Shown here: positions 26,891 to 35,376 of the stretch, in pieces
Layout: the number at the start of each line of letters is the position of its first letter
How positions within the stretch are numbered: position 1 is the first letter of the stretch
Source of the DNA: Cyanobacteria bacterium TGS_CYA1
GTDB lineage: Bacteria > Cyanobacteriota > Vampirovibrionia > Obscuribacterales > Obscuribacteraceae
NCBI GenBank assembly: GCA_026129135.1
Contig: JAHCIQ010000010.1
Span: 58,210 to 122,209 of the forward strand
Direction of reading: 5' to 3'
DNA length: 64,000 nucleotides
The notes under the pieces: model-generated
Databases searched by the model: none
The model's input: the letters and a program-made list of their open reading frames with translations, nothing else
Told to the model about the DNA's origin: nothing
Position numbers and translations under genes: made by a program

Positions 26891-27646
26891 GTGAAAAAGA
26901 AGAAAACCCCGAACAGCAAGGCTCAGTGGAAGAAACTGGGTATTCTGTTTGGCGCTTCCATTTTGCTTTCGGCTTGCAATGTGGAAGTTAGGACATCTAC
27001 CGAATATCTGATTGAAGGTAATAATTTCTTCAAAAAGCGCGATTACAAGAATGCAGAAATTTCGTATCGCAAAGCGCTGGAAAAGAGTCCCAACAATCCA
27101 ACAGCTCAAAATAATCTTGGCGTCATTTTAAATGAGCTTGGAAGGTACGACGAATCAATCGACGTTTTGTCGACTGCGCTAAAAACAGATCCAAAAAATC
27201 CAATTGCTCATTACGTGATTGCCAAAGCGTATCTGATGAAGAAAGACTTGCCCAAAGCGATGGACGAAGCCAAGCTCGCAGTCGAGCTAGATAAAACAGA
27301 TCCTATAGCCTGGAAAACACTTGGAGAAGTGGCGCTAGCTCAAAGCGATAATGATACCGCCGCCAGTGCCCTGCAAGAAGCACTTGCAATAGATGATTCA
27401 AATGATGCGACACATCATTTACTTGCTCTTGCCTTAGGCGGACAGGGTGATTTCGCTGGACAGGTAGAAGAAGAACGCAAAGCGTTATCTATTAGTGCAG
27501 GCAGTTACGAGGCACGTCTTGGTTTGATCAAAGCTTTGATGAAACTTGGAAAGAATGACGACGCGCTCAAAGAATTGAATGAGTTGCAAGAACATCATCC
27601 TGAAAATGAAGAGCTCAAGGAGCTTTTGCAAAATAAGAGCAAATAA
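26891..27646 (+). CDS. TPR lipoprotein
   Basis: Either ATG 26888 or, better spaced from AGGA, GTG 26891. After a Lys-rich N-region comes a hydrophobic stretch ending in the lipobox LSAC, so Cys is the acylated residue of the mature protein. Five to six TPR units follow (NAEISYRKALEKSPNN, PTAQNNLGVILNELGRYDE, PIAHYVIAKAYLMKKD, PIAWKTLGEVALAQSDND), with a Glu-rich C-terminus. It is probably a membrane-attached scaffold of unknown partner, 88 bases downstream of aspS. Confidence 0.85.
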   Translation: MKKKKTPNSKAQWKKLGILFGASILLSACNVEVRTSTEYLIEGNNFFKKRDYKNAEISYRKALEKSPNNPTAQNNLGVILNELGRYDESIDVLSTALKTDPKNPIAHYVIAKAYLMKKDLPKAMDEAKLAVELDKTDPIAWKTLGEVALAQSDNDTAASALQEALAIDDSNDATHHLLALALGGQGDFAGQVEEERKALSISAGSYEARLGLIKALMKLGKNDDALKELNELQEHHPENEELKELLQNKSK

Positions 27647-27663
27647 CTCTTTTGCGCGGCGAA

Positions 27664-27722
27664 GGTCTTTTTTGCTTTGGGGCCAAGCATAAGTATTAAG
27701 GGATGAAATACTTACGGTTGAC
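27664..27722 (+). repeat. 59-bp hairpin repeat, copy 1
   Basis: This intergenic element aligns without gaps to the reverse complement of 41309-41367, with 48 of 59 positions identical by eye. It opens with GGTCTTTTTTGCTT, has a variable 7-base block, then TAAGTATT and AATACTTA pairing around a loop containing AAGGGATG, and ends in TTGAC. It lies after the TPR lipoprotein and before the degenerate GGDEF gene. Confidence 0.65.
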
Positions 27723-27843
27723 TAGATCGTATAAAAGTTACCCGTTTACTCAATCTTAAAAAATCCCGACTGTCCCAAATAAATTCTTTACGCACGCCTT
27801 ATTGAATGGTAATTGGCGGACTACTAAGGAGTGGTTACTAGTT

Positions 27844-28725
27844 ATGGCGACTATGAATTCTGCAACACCTGGTTCGGGACAGACGATTAAAATGACCAAG
27901 CTCAGCTCGTTGCCTACATTTGACGATTTGACTTATATGGTGTCTTTGACCCAAAAATACCAAAAGCCAGTGGAGTTGACATTCAAAAATGCTTTTACGA
28001 ATTCAAGTTTTTGTATTAAGTTTCAAATGCCCGAGACTGGCATTGGTATTCTTTCTACGTTCCTGCGTATAGTCGAAGACAGTGCCGAAATAGTCTGGTC
28101 TAAAGTCTATAAAGATATAGACATGATTCTTGCGCGCATAAAAGTTGACAGCGCCCTGAACTATGACGGACCTGCCGCAAATGTAGTGCCCATCAAGCCT
28201 TTTGCTTGTCTTAACCTATTGCCCCAGCCCTATTCTTTGGATTTCACCAAAGCATATAAATCGCTAGATTTGCATGATGACCCGGTTACAGGGCTTTGCA
28301 AATTTGATTCATTTGTATTCTTTTTGCAAAGAGAATTCGAGCGATTCGAAAAGACAGAGCTGCCGATGGCAGTTATTTCTCTTGAGCTAAAAGTAAATGC
28401 AAGTGTTGAACAAATGAAAGAACTCAATCGCATGATGGTCGAGCGTGTTCGTACCAGTAACTCTAAATACGATCTGGTTACGCAAACTGACCCGGATGAA
28501 TACTTTATTCTGCTTCACTCTGCAGGGAAAAATGAAGCGATGCATGTGATGGAATCGCTCCACATATTTTTCAGTCTGACACCTGCATTGGTTTCAGCCG
28601 AAAAAGTGATGGGCGCGGCATCGATTCCTGGAACTTGTGTTGAGCCTCAAATTCTGATGGCTGCGGCAAGAAAAGCCAGGGAACTGGCGCTGCAAAGTTC
28701 TAGGCATTTTAGTTTCTTTTCTTGA
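27844..28725 (+). CDS. degenerate GGDEF-domain protein
   Basis: I place the start at ATG 27844 (293 aa), with AAGGAG upstream at a long spacing; the open frame reaches a TTG at 27802. The first 110 residues are a small alpha/beta region. The second half follows the GGDEF fold: DDPVTGLCKFDSFVFFLQRE matches the usual DPLTGL opening and YDLVTQTDPDEYFILLHS occupies the GGDEF position with TDPDEY, so the active signature is lost. It may be a GTP- or c-di-GMP-blind structural or sensor domain. It overlaps the convergent SAF lipoprotein gene by 17 bases. Confidence 0.65.
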   Translation: MATMNSATPGSGQTIKMTKLSSLPTFDDLTYMVSLTQKYQKPVELTFKNAFTNSSFCIKFQMPETGIGILSTFLRIVEDSAEIVWSKVYKDIDMILARIKVDSALNYDGPAANVVPIKPFACLNLLPQPYSLDFTKAYKSLDLHDDPVTGLCKFDSFVFFLQREFERFEKTELPMAVISLELKVNASVEQMKELNRMMVERVRTSNSKYDLVTQTDPDEYFILLHSAGKNEAMHVMESLHIFFSLTPALVSAEKVMGAASIPGTCVEPQILMAAARKARELALQSSRHFSFFS

Positions 28726-29176
28726 TTGCAGCTTTGTTAGCGATGTACTCATCTAAAGCGCCGGAGCACAAATGGCTCAGCGTTATATTCTTTTGCTGAG
28801 CCTCTCTTTGAAGTTTTTGAACTACTTCATTATCGAGTCTAAGCGCTAGAACCGTCGTGTTTTCGCCAGCTGTACTGTAATCTGCGACATCATGAGTAGA
28901 AACTATCTGACCTTCTGCCAGATCAAATTTCGCTTTCAAACCAACTGCTTGAAACACCGTCTCAAGAGCATCGGTTGGCTTCTTGTTAATATCAATCCAA
29001 TGCACTTTCAGATCAGATTGCATTATCTCAGAGCCTGCGGCAACATTTTTATTGGCATATAGAATCGAAGTGATAGGTAGTGCTCGGTCCTTGGGACCAT
29101 CTTTTACAGCGTAATCTGCCGATGCAGAGGCGCAGCCGCTAAGTAGAAGTGCTAAAAATACAAATTTTAATTTCAA
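28709..29176 (-). CDS. lipoprotein with SAF-like domain and ribbon-helix-helix-like tail
   Basis: A TTG start at 29176 with GAGGA upstream. A signal peptide with lipobox LSGC is followed by a SAF-like segment (ILYANKNVAAGSEIMQSDL, then AEGQIVSTHDV), as seen in antifreeze-like, flagellar FlgA and pilus CpaB proteins. The C-terminal 45 residues (TTVLALRLDNEVVQKL, NITLSHLCSGALDEYI) look like a ribbon-helix-helix DNA-binding or dimerisation unit, which is odd in a lipoprotein. A role in envelope or pilus assembly is inferred from SAF only. Confidence 0.65.
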   Translation of the reverse strand: MKLKFVFLALLLSGCASASADYAVKDGPKDRALPITSILYANKNVAAGSEIMQSDLKVHWIDINKKPTDALETVFQAVGLKAKFDLAEGQIVSTHDVADYSTAGENTTVLALRLDNEVVQKLQREAQQKNITLSHLCSGALDEYIANKAAIKKRN

Positions 29177-29276
29177 GACTTTGGTCCTCTGGCTAAATGC
29201 ATCGTGTTGATTGAAATTTTACACAGGTAATGGAGTTAGATAAGATTGTAACCGTTGCCAGTTTGGGAATGCTCTA

Positions 29277-29804
29277 ATGCTAATGTCAGAACTCAAACAT
29301 TTTGCCAGTCGGCTCATTAACGGGCAAGAGAGCATAGCAAACGCGACGATGGTTTTTACCCAAGCCGCAGAGCAATTTAGATTTCAATTTCTGCTAGATG
29401 CGACGAATGAAGTTTCAGAGAGAAAGATTCTGGAAGCTGCGCACTACATAGCTCGCAACTATGATGAGCGGTCTTATGCTTGCTTAAATGCTTTGATTGA
29501 TTTGGCAAGCGAATATTTGACTTTCAAAGACCATGTTATTTCGTTTGTAATTCAAATCTATGACCTGGCTTACCATCTTGATATAGAAGAAATCTGCGAC
29601 GAGCTTCGTTACGAATATTGGGAAGCCGCTGAAATAGTAAAGCCAGAAGACGGGAAACACCTTTATGCTCAGGAACTGCTGGATTCGTTTTCTGCTCAAA
29701 TCAAGGTCTTGGAAGACGGTGTAAAAGATGATTTGGAAGCTATTTGTAAAATGATAATTAGCAGGTACACCAAAGAATCGCTTTTAGAAGATGAGTTTGA
29801 GTAA
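29277..29804 (+). CDS. hypothetical helical protein (175 aa)
   Basis: 175 residues, all-helical in appearance and acidic, with no signal peptide. It starts at ATG 29277 or 29283, with no strong ribosome site at either. The stop overlaps the ATG of the next gene (TAATG), so the two are translationally coupled. Not recognised. Spacing suggests a cytoplasmic partner or a two-gene unit with the secreted TonB-C-like protein. Confidence 0.6.
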   Translation: MLMSELKHFASRLINGQESIANATMVFTQAAEQFRFQFLLDATNEVSERKILEAAHYIARNYDERSYACLNALIDLASEYLTFKDHVISFVIQIYDLAYHLDIEEICDELRYEYWEAAEIVKPEDGKHLYAQELLDSFSAQIKVLEDGVKDDLEAICKMIISRYTKESLLEDEFE

Positions 29805-30301
29805 TGAACAGAGAGCAATTTTTATTTGGCTTATGCTTGGCAGTAAGCCTCTCCTCGATTAATTTGCCGTGCAGTGCAGGATCTGATGAAATTCCCGCTG
29901 AGGTAGGCTGGAATCACATACTCAAAAGAAGTCCTGTTCCAAAAAATACTAAGTGGAAGACAGAGTTGACTCAGAAGTTAGTCAAGAATCTGGACCTGCA
30001 TACACCGAAAAAACAATTCGTGGGTAAGACAGTGATTTGTCATGTCAGGTTTGGGATTTCGAAAAATGGCTTTGTATCTAGCTTTCAATTCGAACAAAAG
30101 AGCGATAACAAAGAATTCGACTCAATCATCGAAAAAACTTTTAAGTCGATGAGCAAAGAAAAGATTCTTCAGAAATCATCTAAAAACGATGCAGTGAGTT
30201 TATTGACTTATATCGAACTATCTAAAGGAAAATATCACGTTCACCACAACGACACGGATTTTAACCCCAGAGCACCGAAGAATAAATTCTATTGGAAATA
30301 A
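29804..30301 (+). CDS. secreted protein with TonB/TolA C-terminal-like fold
   Basis: 165 residues. A signal peptide (FLFGLCLAVSLSSINLPCSAG) is followed by a region that resembles the TonB C-terminal domain (VICHVRFGISKNGFVSSFQF, then EFDSIIEKTFKSM), where family members have a strand, a turn with NG and a helix. There is no N-terminal anchor or proline-rich spacer, so it is not a TonB energiser. Coupled to the preceding gene by overlapping stop and start. Confidence 0.6.
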   Translation: MNREQFLFGLCLAVSLSSINLPCSAGSDEIPAEVGWNHILKRSPVPKNTKWKTELTQKLVKNLDLHTPKKQFVGKTVICHVRFGISKNGFVSSFQFEQKSDNKEFDSIIEKTFKSMSKEKILQKSSKNDAVSLLTYIELSKGKYHVHHNDTDFNPRAPKNKFYWK

Positions 30302-30325
30302 AGATAGTCTAGTTGTTTGTCTTGC

Positions 30326-31957
30326 TTAGCATGTTTTCAGTATTATGGTAACCTGCAGCCCGCCTTCTTTTCTGTTGGCTATGGAGAATTTACCTTCGCA
30401 CGCTTCGATGCACGTTTTGACGATTGCAAGTCCAAGGCCTACGCCACCTGATTCTCTGCTGCGCGACGATTCGGGACGATAGAATGGCTCGCCAAGCCTT
30501 GTTATGGCTTCTTGCGGGACACCTGGACCGTTGTCTAGAATCTGCAATTGCAGTTCGTTTGATTCAGGTAAGTTGGATGCAATGATTTCAATCGGGCTAT
30601 TTTGTCCTGCGTATCTAATGCTGTTACGCAAAATATTGCTTATTGCTCGCTCTAGCAGAAGTGGCTCAGCAAGTACGTTGCATGGCTCTGAAACGCTCAC
30701 CTTCAAATTGTCTTGCAAGTTGAGTTTGCTTTTCAAATTGTTAATTACTTGGGATAAATCGACATTGCTCAGTTCGACTTTGGTTTCATTCATGCCTGCT
30801 TTGGCGTAGGCCAGTAGCTCGTTTATGAGCTGATTCATTTCGTTGACTTCTTCTTGAATATCGGCGATGTGTCTCTTTTGTTCTTCGGTAGAGCTGCTAT
30901 CTAAAAGTTCGAGCGACAAACCAAGGCGCGCAAGCGGCGAGAACAATTCGTGCGAAATGGCTCCCAGGAAGCCTTTCTGCCCTTCGACAAAACCGTTCAG
31001 TCTATAGGCCATTGTGTTTACGGCTTCAGTTAATCGACCGATTTCGTCGTTTCGTTTATTATCGATTTTGATATTGAACTTGCCGCTCGCCATTTCTTCT
31101 GTGGCTTTGGTGAGGCGCGTCAGCTCGCGCGTAATCATGTGGACAAATGGCAGCCAGAACAGAATCGAGAGAATTATGATGCCTGCAAGTATTGAGCCAA
31201 GCAATTTGAAATCGACTATCAAGCTGCTTGTCCAGGGATTCTCCATGCGAGCAAGAATCATGCCCGGAAGAAAATTACCTTCTTTTGTTTTGAATAAAGA
31301 CCGCTCGCCTATCCAATAAGAGTCGTCCCCAGGTGCTTTGACATGAGCGACAGAGCGACCGTGCACGCCGATTGGATGTCCTGGGACAAAGAATTTGAAT
31401 TTGAAGTCGCCTCTAGGTGGAGGACCATGTCCAGGCTCGAAATTAGGACCGTGACCGAAATTAGGACCTGGTCCGAATCTTGGTCCGGGTGCAAATTCGG
31501 GTCCGTGACCACCTCCAAACACAATGGTCTGAGGTCCGGTGCCGAAACCAAATGGTTGACCTGGCATCGGCGGAAGTTTGTGAGTAAATGTGCCCATTTT
31601 GAAATCGGGCGGCATCGGTGGTGGTGGCGGGAAGAGTTTGTTTTTTACTTCGTCTGGAAGGTCTATCTTTTCGCCAGCTAGCTGCTTGCCAGTGAATTCA
31701 AACACTGAATATTTGACATTGTATAAGTGTCCAAAATCATTCAATATGCCATCCCATTTTTCGGGTGGTGCAGTCTGAAGTTGGTTGCTGATTGTGCCAG
31801 CCACTTGATCGGCGCGGTCGCCTACCGGACTATTTAAAATGGCTTCCCATCCGCCAAAGCTCGAATTCAAAAAGAGTCCAATCGCAAGTCCGAGCGCCAG
31901 AAGATAACAAGTAAGAAGCGCTACGACTTGAGCATAAAGAGAGAATTTGACTTTCAT
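30326..31957 (-). CDS. sensor histidine kinase with Pro/Gly/His-rich periplasmic domain
   Basis: 543 residues. Membrane helices lie at about 8-30 and 252-272. The periplasmic sensor contains proline runs near 110-118 and tandem GPxPxFGHGP-type repeats (about 150-185). A HAMP region comes next, then an H-box with His336 (ISHELFSP; the usual Arg after HEL is Phe), an N-box NILRNSIRYAG, G1 DNGPGVP and G2 GVGLGLAI. The start overlaps the response-regulator stop by 4 bases. With the upstream Spy-like gene this resembles a CpxPAR-type envelope-stress unit; the His-rich repeat may bind metal (inference). Confidence 0.9.
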   Translation of the reverse strand: MKVKFSLYAQVVALLTCYLLALGLAIGLFLNSSFGGWEAILNSPVGDRADQVAGTISNQLQTAPPEKWDGILNDFGHLYNVKYSVFEFTGKQLAGEKIDLPDEVKNKLFPPPPPMPPDFKMGTFTHKLPPMPGQPFGFGTGPQTIVFGGGHGPEFAPGPRFGPGPNFGHGPNFEPGHGPPPRGDFKFKFFVPGHPIGVHGRSVAHVKAPGDDSYWIGERSLFKTKEGNFLPGMILARMENPWTSSLIVDFKLLGSILAGIIILSILFWLPFVHMITRELTRLTKATEEMASGKFNIKIDNKRNDEIGRLTEAVNTMAYRLNGFVEGQKGFLGAISHELFSPLARLGLSLELLDSSSTEEQKRHIADIQEEVNEMNQLINELLAYAKAGMNETKVELSNVDLSQVINNLKSKLNLQDNLKVSVSEPCNVLAEPLLLERAISNILRNSIRYAGQNSPIEIIASNLPESNELQLQILDNGPGVPQEAITRLGEPFYRPESSRSRESGGVGLGLAIVKTCIEACEGKFSIANRKEGGLQVTIILKTC

Positions 31958-32724
31958 GAGCCAGGCTCATTTTTGGCGACAAAAATGTAACCGGCAGAGC
32001 GGACAGTTTTTATATATTGCGGATTTTTGAGAGAGTCGTTTAACTTCTTTCTCAATGCCGAAATATGCACATCTATTGATCTATCGTAGATATCGTAATT
32101 TCTGTCGCGAATGTCATTAAGCAGTTGCTCTCGGGTTTTCACTCGTCCGGCACTTTGAGCCAGGGCGACTAATATATCAAATTCGACTGGTGTGAGTGCC
32201 AGATCGTTGCCACTAAGAGTGGTGCTGCGTGCGTTGGTGTCGATCATCAAATCTTTGGCTACAATGAATCCATCGTTTTTGTCAGGATTTTTTTGCGAGG
32301 CTGTAAATTTGCCGCTGCTTCTGCGAATTACGGCTCTCAGGCGCGCAAGCAATTCTCGTGGCGAAAATGTTTTGGGCAAATAGTCGTCGGCGCCTACTTC
32401 GAGCCCAACGATGCGGTCGGTTTCATCGCCAAGGGCAGTGAGCATAAGAACCGGAATGTCAGAGGTTTCGCGAATCTGACGCAAAACGCCGAAACCGTCT
32501 AATCCTGGCAACATAACGTCCAGAATGACAGCGCCCCAAGGTTTTGTAGGCACTAATTGGAGCGCCATCTTTCCGTCGTGAACCAGGGTCACATCAAAGC
32601 CGTGTTTGCCCAAATATTCGGCAATCAGACGGCAGAACTTCAAGTCGTCATCAATTAAAAGCAACTCGACGCGAGAATCTGTATTTTCAATTTCTGTCTC
32701 AACCATCGAGAGGTATTTTAACAT
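31954..32724 (-). CDS. OmpR-family response regulator
   Basis: 256 residues from ATG 32724, or 250 from ATG 32706. The receiver domain has an acidic pocket (LLIDDD), the phosphoacceptor Asp in AVILDVMLPG, a Thr in LMLTALGD and a Lys in DDYLPKTFSP. A winged-helix OmpR/PhoB DNA-binding domain follows (LTPVEFDILVALAQSAG, DVHISALRKKL, IKTVRSAGYIF). It lies between the Spy-like gene, 9 bases upstream, and the histidine kinase it overlaps, so it is surely their cognate regulator and may control this operon. Confidence 0.92.
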   Translation of the reverse strand: MLKYLSMVETEIENTDSRVELLLIDDDLKFCRLIAEYLGKHGFDVTLVHDGKMALQLVPTKPWGAVILDVMLPGLDGFGVLRQIRETSDIPVLMLTALGDETDRIVGLEVGADDYLPKTFSPRELLARLRAVIRRSSGKFTASQKNPDKNDGFIVAKDLMIDTNARSTTLSGNDLALTPVEFDILVALAQSAGRVKTREQLLNDIRDRNYDIYDRSIDVHISALRKKLNDSLKNPQYIKTVRSAGYIFVAKNEPGS

Positions 32725-32733
32725 TCGATAGAC

Positions 32734-33318
32734 CTATTTAGTTGGTTTGCACTCCTTTGGGTGCGGCGGTTTGGGACCATGAAAGGGGAAGACCTCGCGC
32801 TTGTCGAGCGCTAACTTCAGTTTTTTCTTTTGCTCGGCAGTTAGAACGTTAACCATGTTTTGTGCCGAATCGAGCATTGCCGAATCAAGATTTTTCTTGC
32901 TGGTCAAAATATCTTCTTTCAATCCCGATACATCTTTGCCGCTGATGAGAGCGTCGCGATAATCGCGCTCTGCCGAGTGCAACTTAGACATTACCGGCTC
33001 TATATTTTTGTGCGATTCGCGCTTGATATCAGCTAGTTTGGAAATCTGTTCGTCCGAAAGATCTATATCTTCGCTATTAATTAGCATCCCAATTTCCATC
33101 GAGAGTGGTGGTGGCGGTGGTGGCATCATTCCGGGACCTGGAAACGCTACTGTGAATGGTGGCATCATATGCATACCGTGTGGACCTCCTGATTTGAAGA
33201 CCATGTTACCTGGCGCGGGCTGCGAATTTACAGATAAAGCGCATCCAATTGTCGCCACCGTTACCAGGGCGGGAACAGCCCAGAGCTTGACTCGTTTTTT
33301 CAAAAGATCTGTAGACAT
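32734..33318 (-). CDS. Spy/CpxP-like periplasmic LTXXQ protein
   Basis: ATG 33318 has GGAG six bases before it and gives 194 residues. A signal peptide or anchor (LWAVPALVTVATIGCALSVNSQ) is followed by a Met/Pro/Gly/His-rich stretch with seven prolines, then a helical region with the family hallmark sequences LSDEQISKLADIKRE and VLTAEQKKKL. Spy/CpxP proteins are periplasmic chaperones and feedback inhibitors of Cpx-type kinases. First gene of the Spy-like - regulator - kinase operon, where a damping role would fit. Confidence 0.82.
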   Translation of the reverse strand: MSTDLLKKRVKLWAVPALVTVATIGCALSVNSQPAPGNMVFKSGGPHGMHMMPPFTVAFPGPGMMPPPPPPLSMEIGMLINSEDIDLSDEQISKLADIKRESHKNIEPVMSKLHSAERDYRDALISGKDVSGLKEDILTSKKNLDSAMLDSAQNMVNVLTAEQKKKLKLALDKREVFPFHGPKPPHPKECKPTK

Positions 33319-33459
33319 AATATTCTCCAAGAAGAAGGGTGATTTCTTTGGTTTCCCTTGCCCGCACTATCATGATGCCAATGTCGAGTTAAGAGATTAT
33401 GTGCGCCATTCCAATTTTTAAAGCATTTGTAAAGGCTCGAAAGCGCCACAGAATCGCTC

Positions 33460-34074
33460 TTATTTGATTTCTGAAATGATTTTGGCATCTACTTCGGGTT
33501 CTGCCTGAAGCACTCGACCTAAGTATTTTCTGTTTGTCTCCCAGGACTTTGGCAGCCTGCCGACAAGCTTGATCAGGCGCTGTTTTGAAATGTCCCGGCG
33601 CGAATCGCCGAATAGTTCTGCCACAAGCGGAATGCTGATTCCTTTGTAAGTAAGTCCTTTTTCTTCGCCCACCAGCCCGCGGTAGACAATGAGCCAGGTC
33701 TTCACGCACTCGTTGTGTATTACTGGATCTGTGTTGCCTTTTTCTATCAAATCAAACAATGCTTCGCCGTGAGCGACTCTGGCATCCATGTCATCGGGAT
33801 CTGCTTCAACTGCTTTGCGGCTATATTCGGCAGCGAGCCTGTGCTGTTTGGATTTGTTGACGTATTCTGACTGCATCGTGCCCATGTGGGCGTTGGTTCT
33901 GCCAGCACCCGCTGTGAATATCTCGTGGTTTGAAATGACCGCTCTGGATAATTTGGATTTAGCTTCTCTTCTTGTGCTTTTATCTTGGACGGCAGACTCC
34001 GAGGCTTTTGCCGGAATGGTGTAGACGTAGAACATCAAGAACGTTGCAAAAATGCTTGAAAAGAGCATGAGCAT
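33460..34074 (-). CDS. secreted protein with one or two TPR-like units (204 aa)
   Basis: ATG 34074 with GGGAG at 8 bases. A signal peptide (LFSSIFATFLMFYVYTIPAKA) is followed by a charged region, a TPR-like helix pair (AAEYSRKAVEADPDDMDARVAHGEALF) and a helical C-terminal part. The family is not recognised. It is a single gene between the Spy-like operon (130 bases downstream) and the divergent membrane-TPR gene. Confidence 0.65.
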   Translation of the reverse strand: MLMLFSSIFATFLMFYVYTIPAKASESAVQDKSTRREAKSKLSRAVISNHEIFTAGAGRTNAHMGTMQSEYVNKSKQHRLAAEYSRKAVEADPDDMDARVAHGEALFDLIEKGNTDPVIHNECVKTWLIVYRGLVGEEKGLTYKGISIPLVAELFGDSRRDISKQRLIKLVGRLPKSWETNRKYLGRVLQAEPEVDAKIISEIK

Positions 34075-34220
34075 TGGTTTGACTCCCAGGTTTCGTGGTT
34101 AACCTGAGCAGTTTGCGCTAGTTTTTTTAAGAAATCATTTGGATAGTGTTTGGATTGTTAATGAGCCGTGAGCGGTTCGTTTGGGAATATATAAATTGAC
34201 TGCCTCATGGGAGCCGGATT

Positions 34221-35375
34221 GTGACTAGAGCATTTGCTTTCAAGCTCTTTTTCTTAAGCGAAATCATAATGGCGTTCATTGCGATGGGTGTTGCGGCTTT
34301 GGCTGCGCTGACCAGCTCAAGTCTATGGAGTATGTTGATTTTGTTGCCCATCTGGTTGTTTTTGCTAGTGAATCACAAAGCAGGTTGTCGTGAACTGAAG
34401 TCCATTAAGTTCTTGGATGAAGCCTATAAATTTTCTCCAGTTTTGGCAACGATCGAGAAATGGTATTTCTGGGTTTATTCTTCTTTCTTGACTGTTGGCA
34501 TTTTAGGTTTCCTATGCCTCGCACCAGTTCTTGTCGATCTGCCAGTCGTATTCATGCTCATCGAAGCAAAACAGTTTGAGCTCGCAGAGCGTGTTCATAG
34601 CTTGGATTATTCTTTCGGTGGAGTAAATCGTTATCCTGCCGGGTTGATTTATACTGCGGCGAAAAAGAAGAAGCTCAGCGTCCATGATTTGCAGATTCTA
34701 GAAAATGCGATTGTAAAAGTGCACGGAGACGCAAGTATTCAATACGGACTTTGGTTGCGATTTAGAGGAAACGATTCAAAGAATAGCATTAGCGATAGGC
34801 GCCAAAGTCTACTTAGAGCGGTGGAATGTTTCGGTAAACTTCAGGATGAGGCTTCCTTATTATTGTCAGAAATAGATTTAGCTCAATTTGAAGCTGAGCA
34901 TAAAAATTTCGATACCGCTTCTCAAATACTCAGTCAGTCATTGTCGAAGATTGAATTGATTAGTCAAAGCCTCTCTCTAGAAAAAGAAGTTTCAATACTG
35001 GAGGCTCTAGTGCAAGTGCACCACGAGTTGGGTAATTTTGGTATAGAGAAAGCTTTGAACAGGAGACTGGAACAAAAAAGCAACCTTTTACACCAAAGTT
35101 ATCTGTTTGGTTTTGGATACTTACCGGTTTTTGAAAGGATAGTAACTGCTTCAGTCTTTGTGGTGGGGGCTGTCGCTATCAGTTTTAGTTTGATTTTTGG
35201 GATTGTGCTCGAATTATTATTTTGGAGAAATAAAAGAGTTTTGAAATTTTCAAAGAGTACAGCCGAGATTGAAGCAGCTCTTAACTTTCTAATTCCAGTT
35301 GCAATGTATAAACGCAAGCAAGCGCTAGCCGAAGAGTACAGCCTAAGGTTGCTGGAAATATCAGAAGCCAAATAA
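34221..35375 (+). CDS. membrane-anchored TPR-like protein (384 aa)
   Basis: GTG 34221 has GGGAG at seven bases. Two N-terminal helices and a third around residue 85-105 (FLTVGILGFLCLAPVLV) are followed by a helical domain (AKQFELAERVHSLDYSF onward) and a C-terminal hydrophobic segment (VGAVAISFSLIFGIVLELLFW). The layout and the stretch after the third helix resemble the 345-aa protein at 48205, suggesting distant paralogues. No enzyme motif. Convergent with the dioxygenase-like gene with a 1-base gap. Confidence 0.65.
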   Translation: MTRAFAFKLFFLSEIIMAFIAMGVAALAALTSSSLWSMLILLPIWLFLLVNHKAGCRELKSIKFLDEAYKFSPVLATIEKWYFWVYSSFLTVGILGFLCLAPVLVDLPVVFMLIEAKQFELAERVHSLDYSFGGVNRYPAGLIYTAAKKKKLSVHDLQILENAIVKVHGDASIQYGLWLRFRGNDSKNSISDRRQSLLRAVECFGKLQDEASLLLSEIDLAQFEAEHKNFDTASQILSQSLSKIELISQSLSLEKEVSILEALVQVHHELGNFGIEKALNRRLEQKSNLLHQSYLFGFGYLPVFERIVTASVFVVGAVAISFSLIFGIVLELLFWRNKRVLKFSKSTAEIEAALNFLIPVAMYKRKQALAEEYSLRLLEISEAK

Positions 35376-35376
35376 T

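Noticed and set aside
31430..31560. Short tandem repeats considered as a CRISPR-like array
   Set aside because: They are coding Gly-Pro-Phe-His repeats of the histidine kinase sensor domain, with no spacers.
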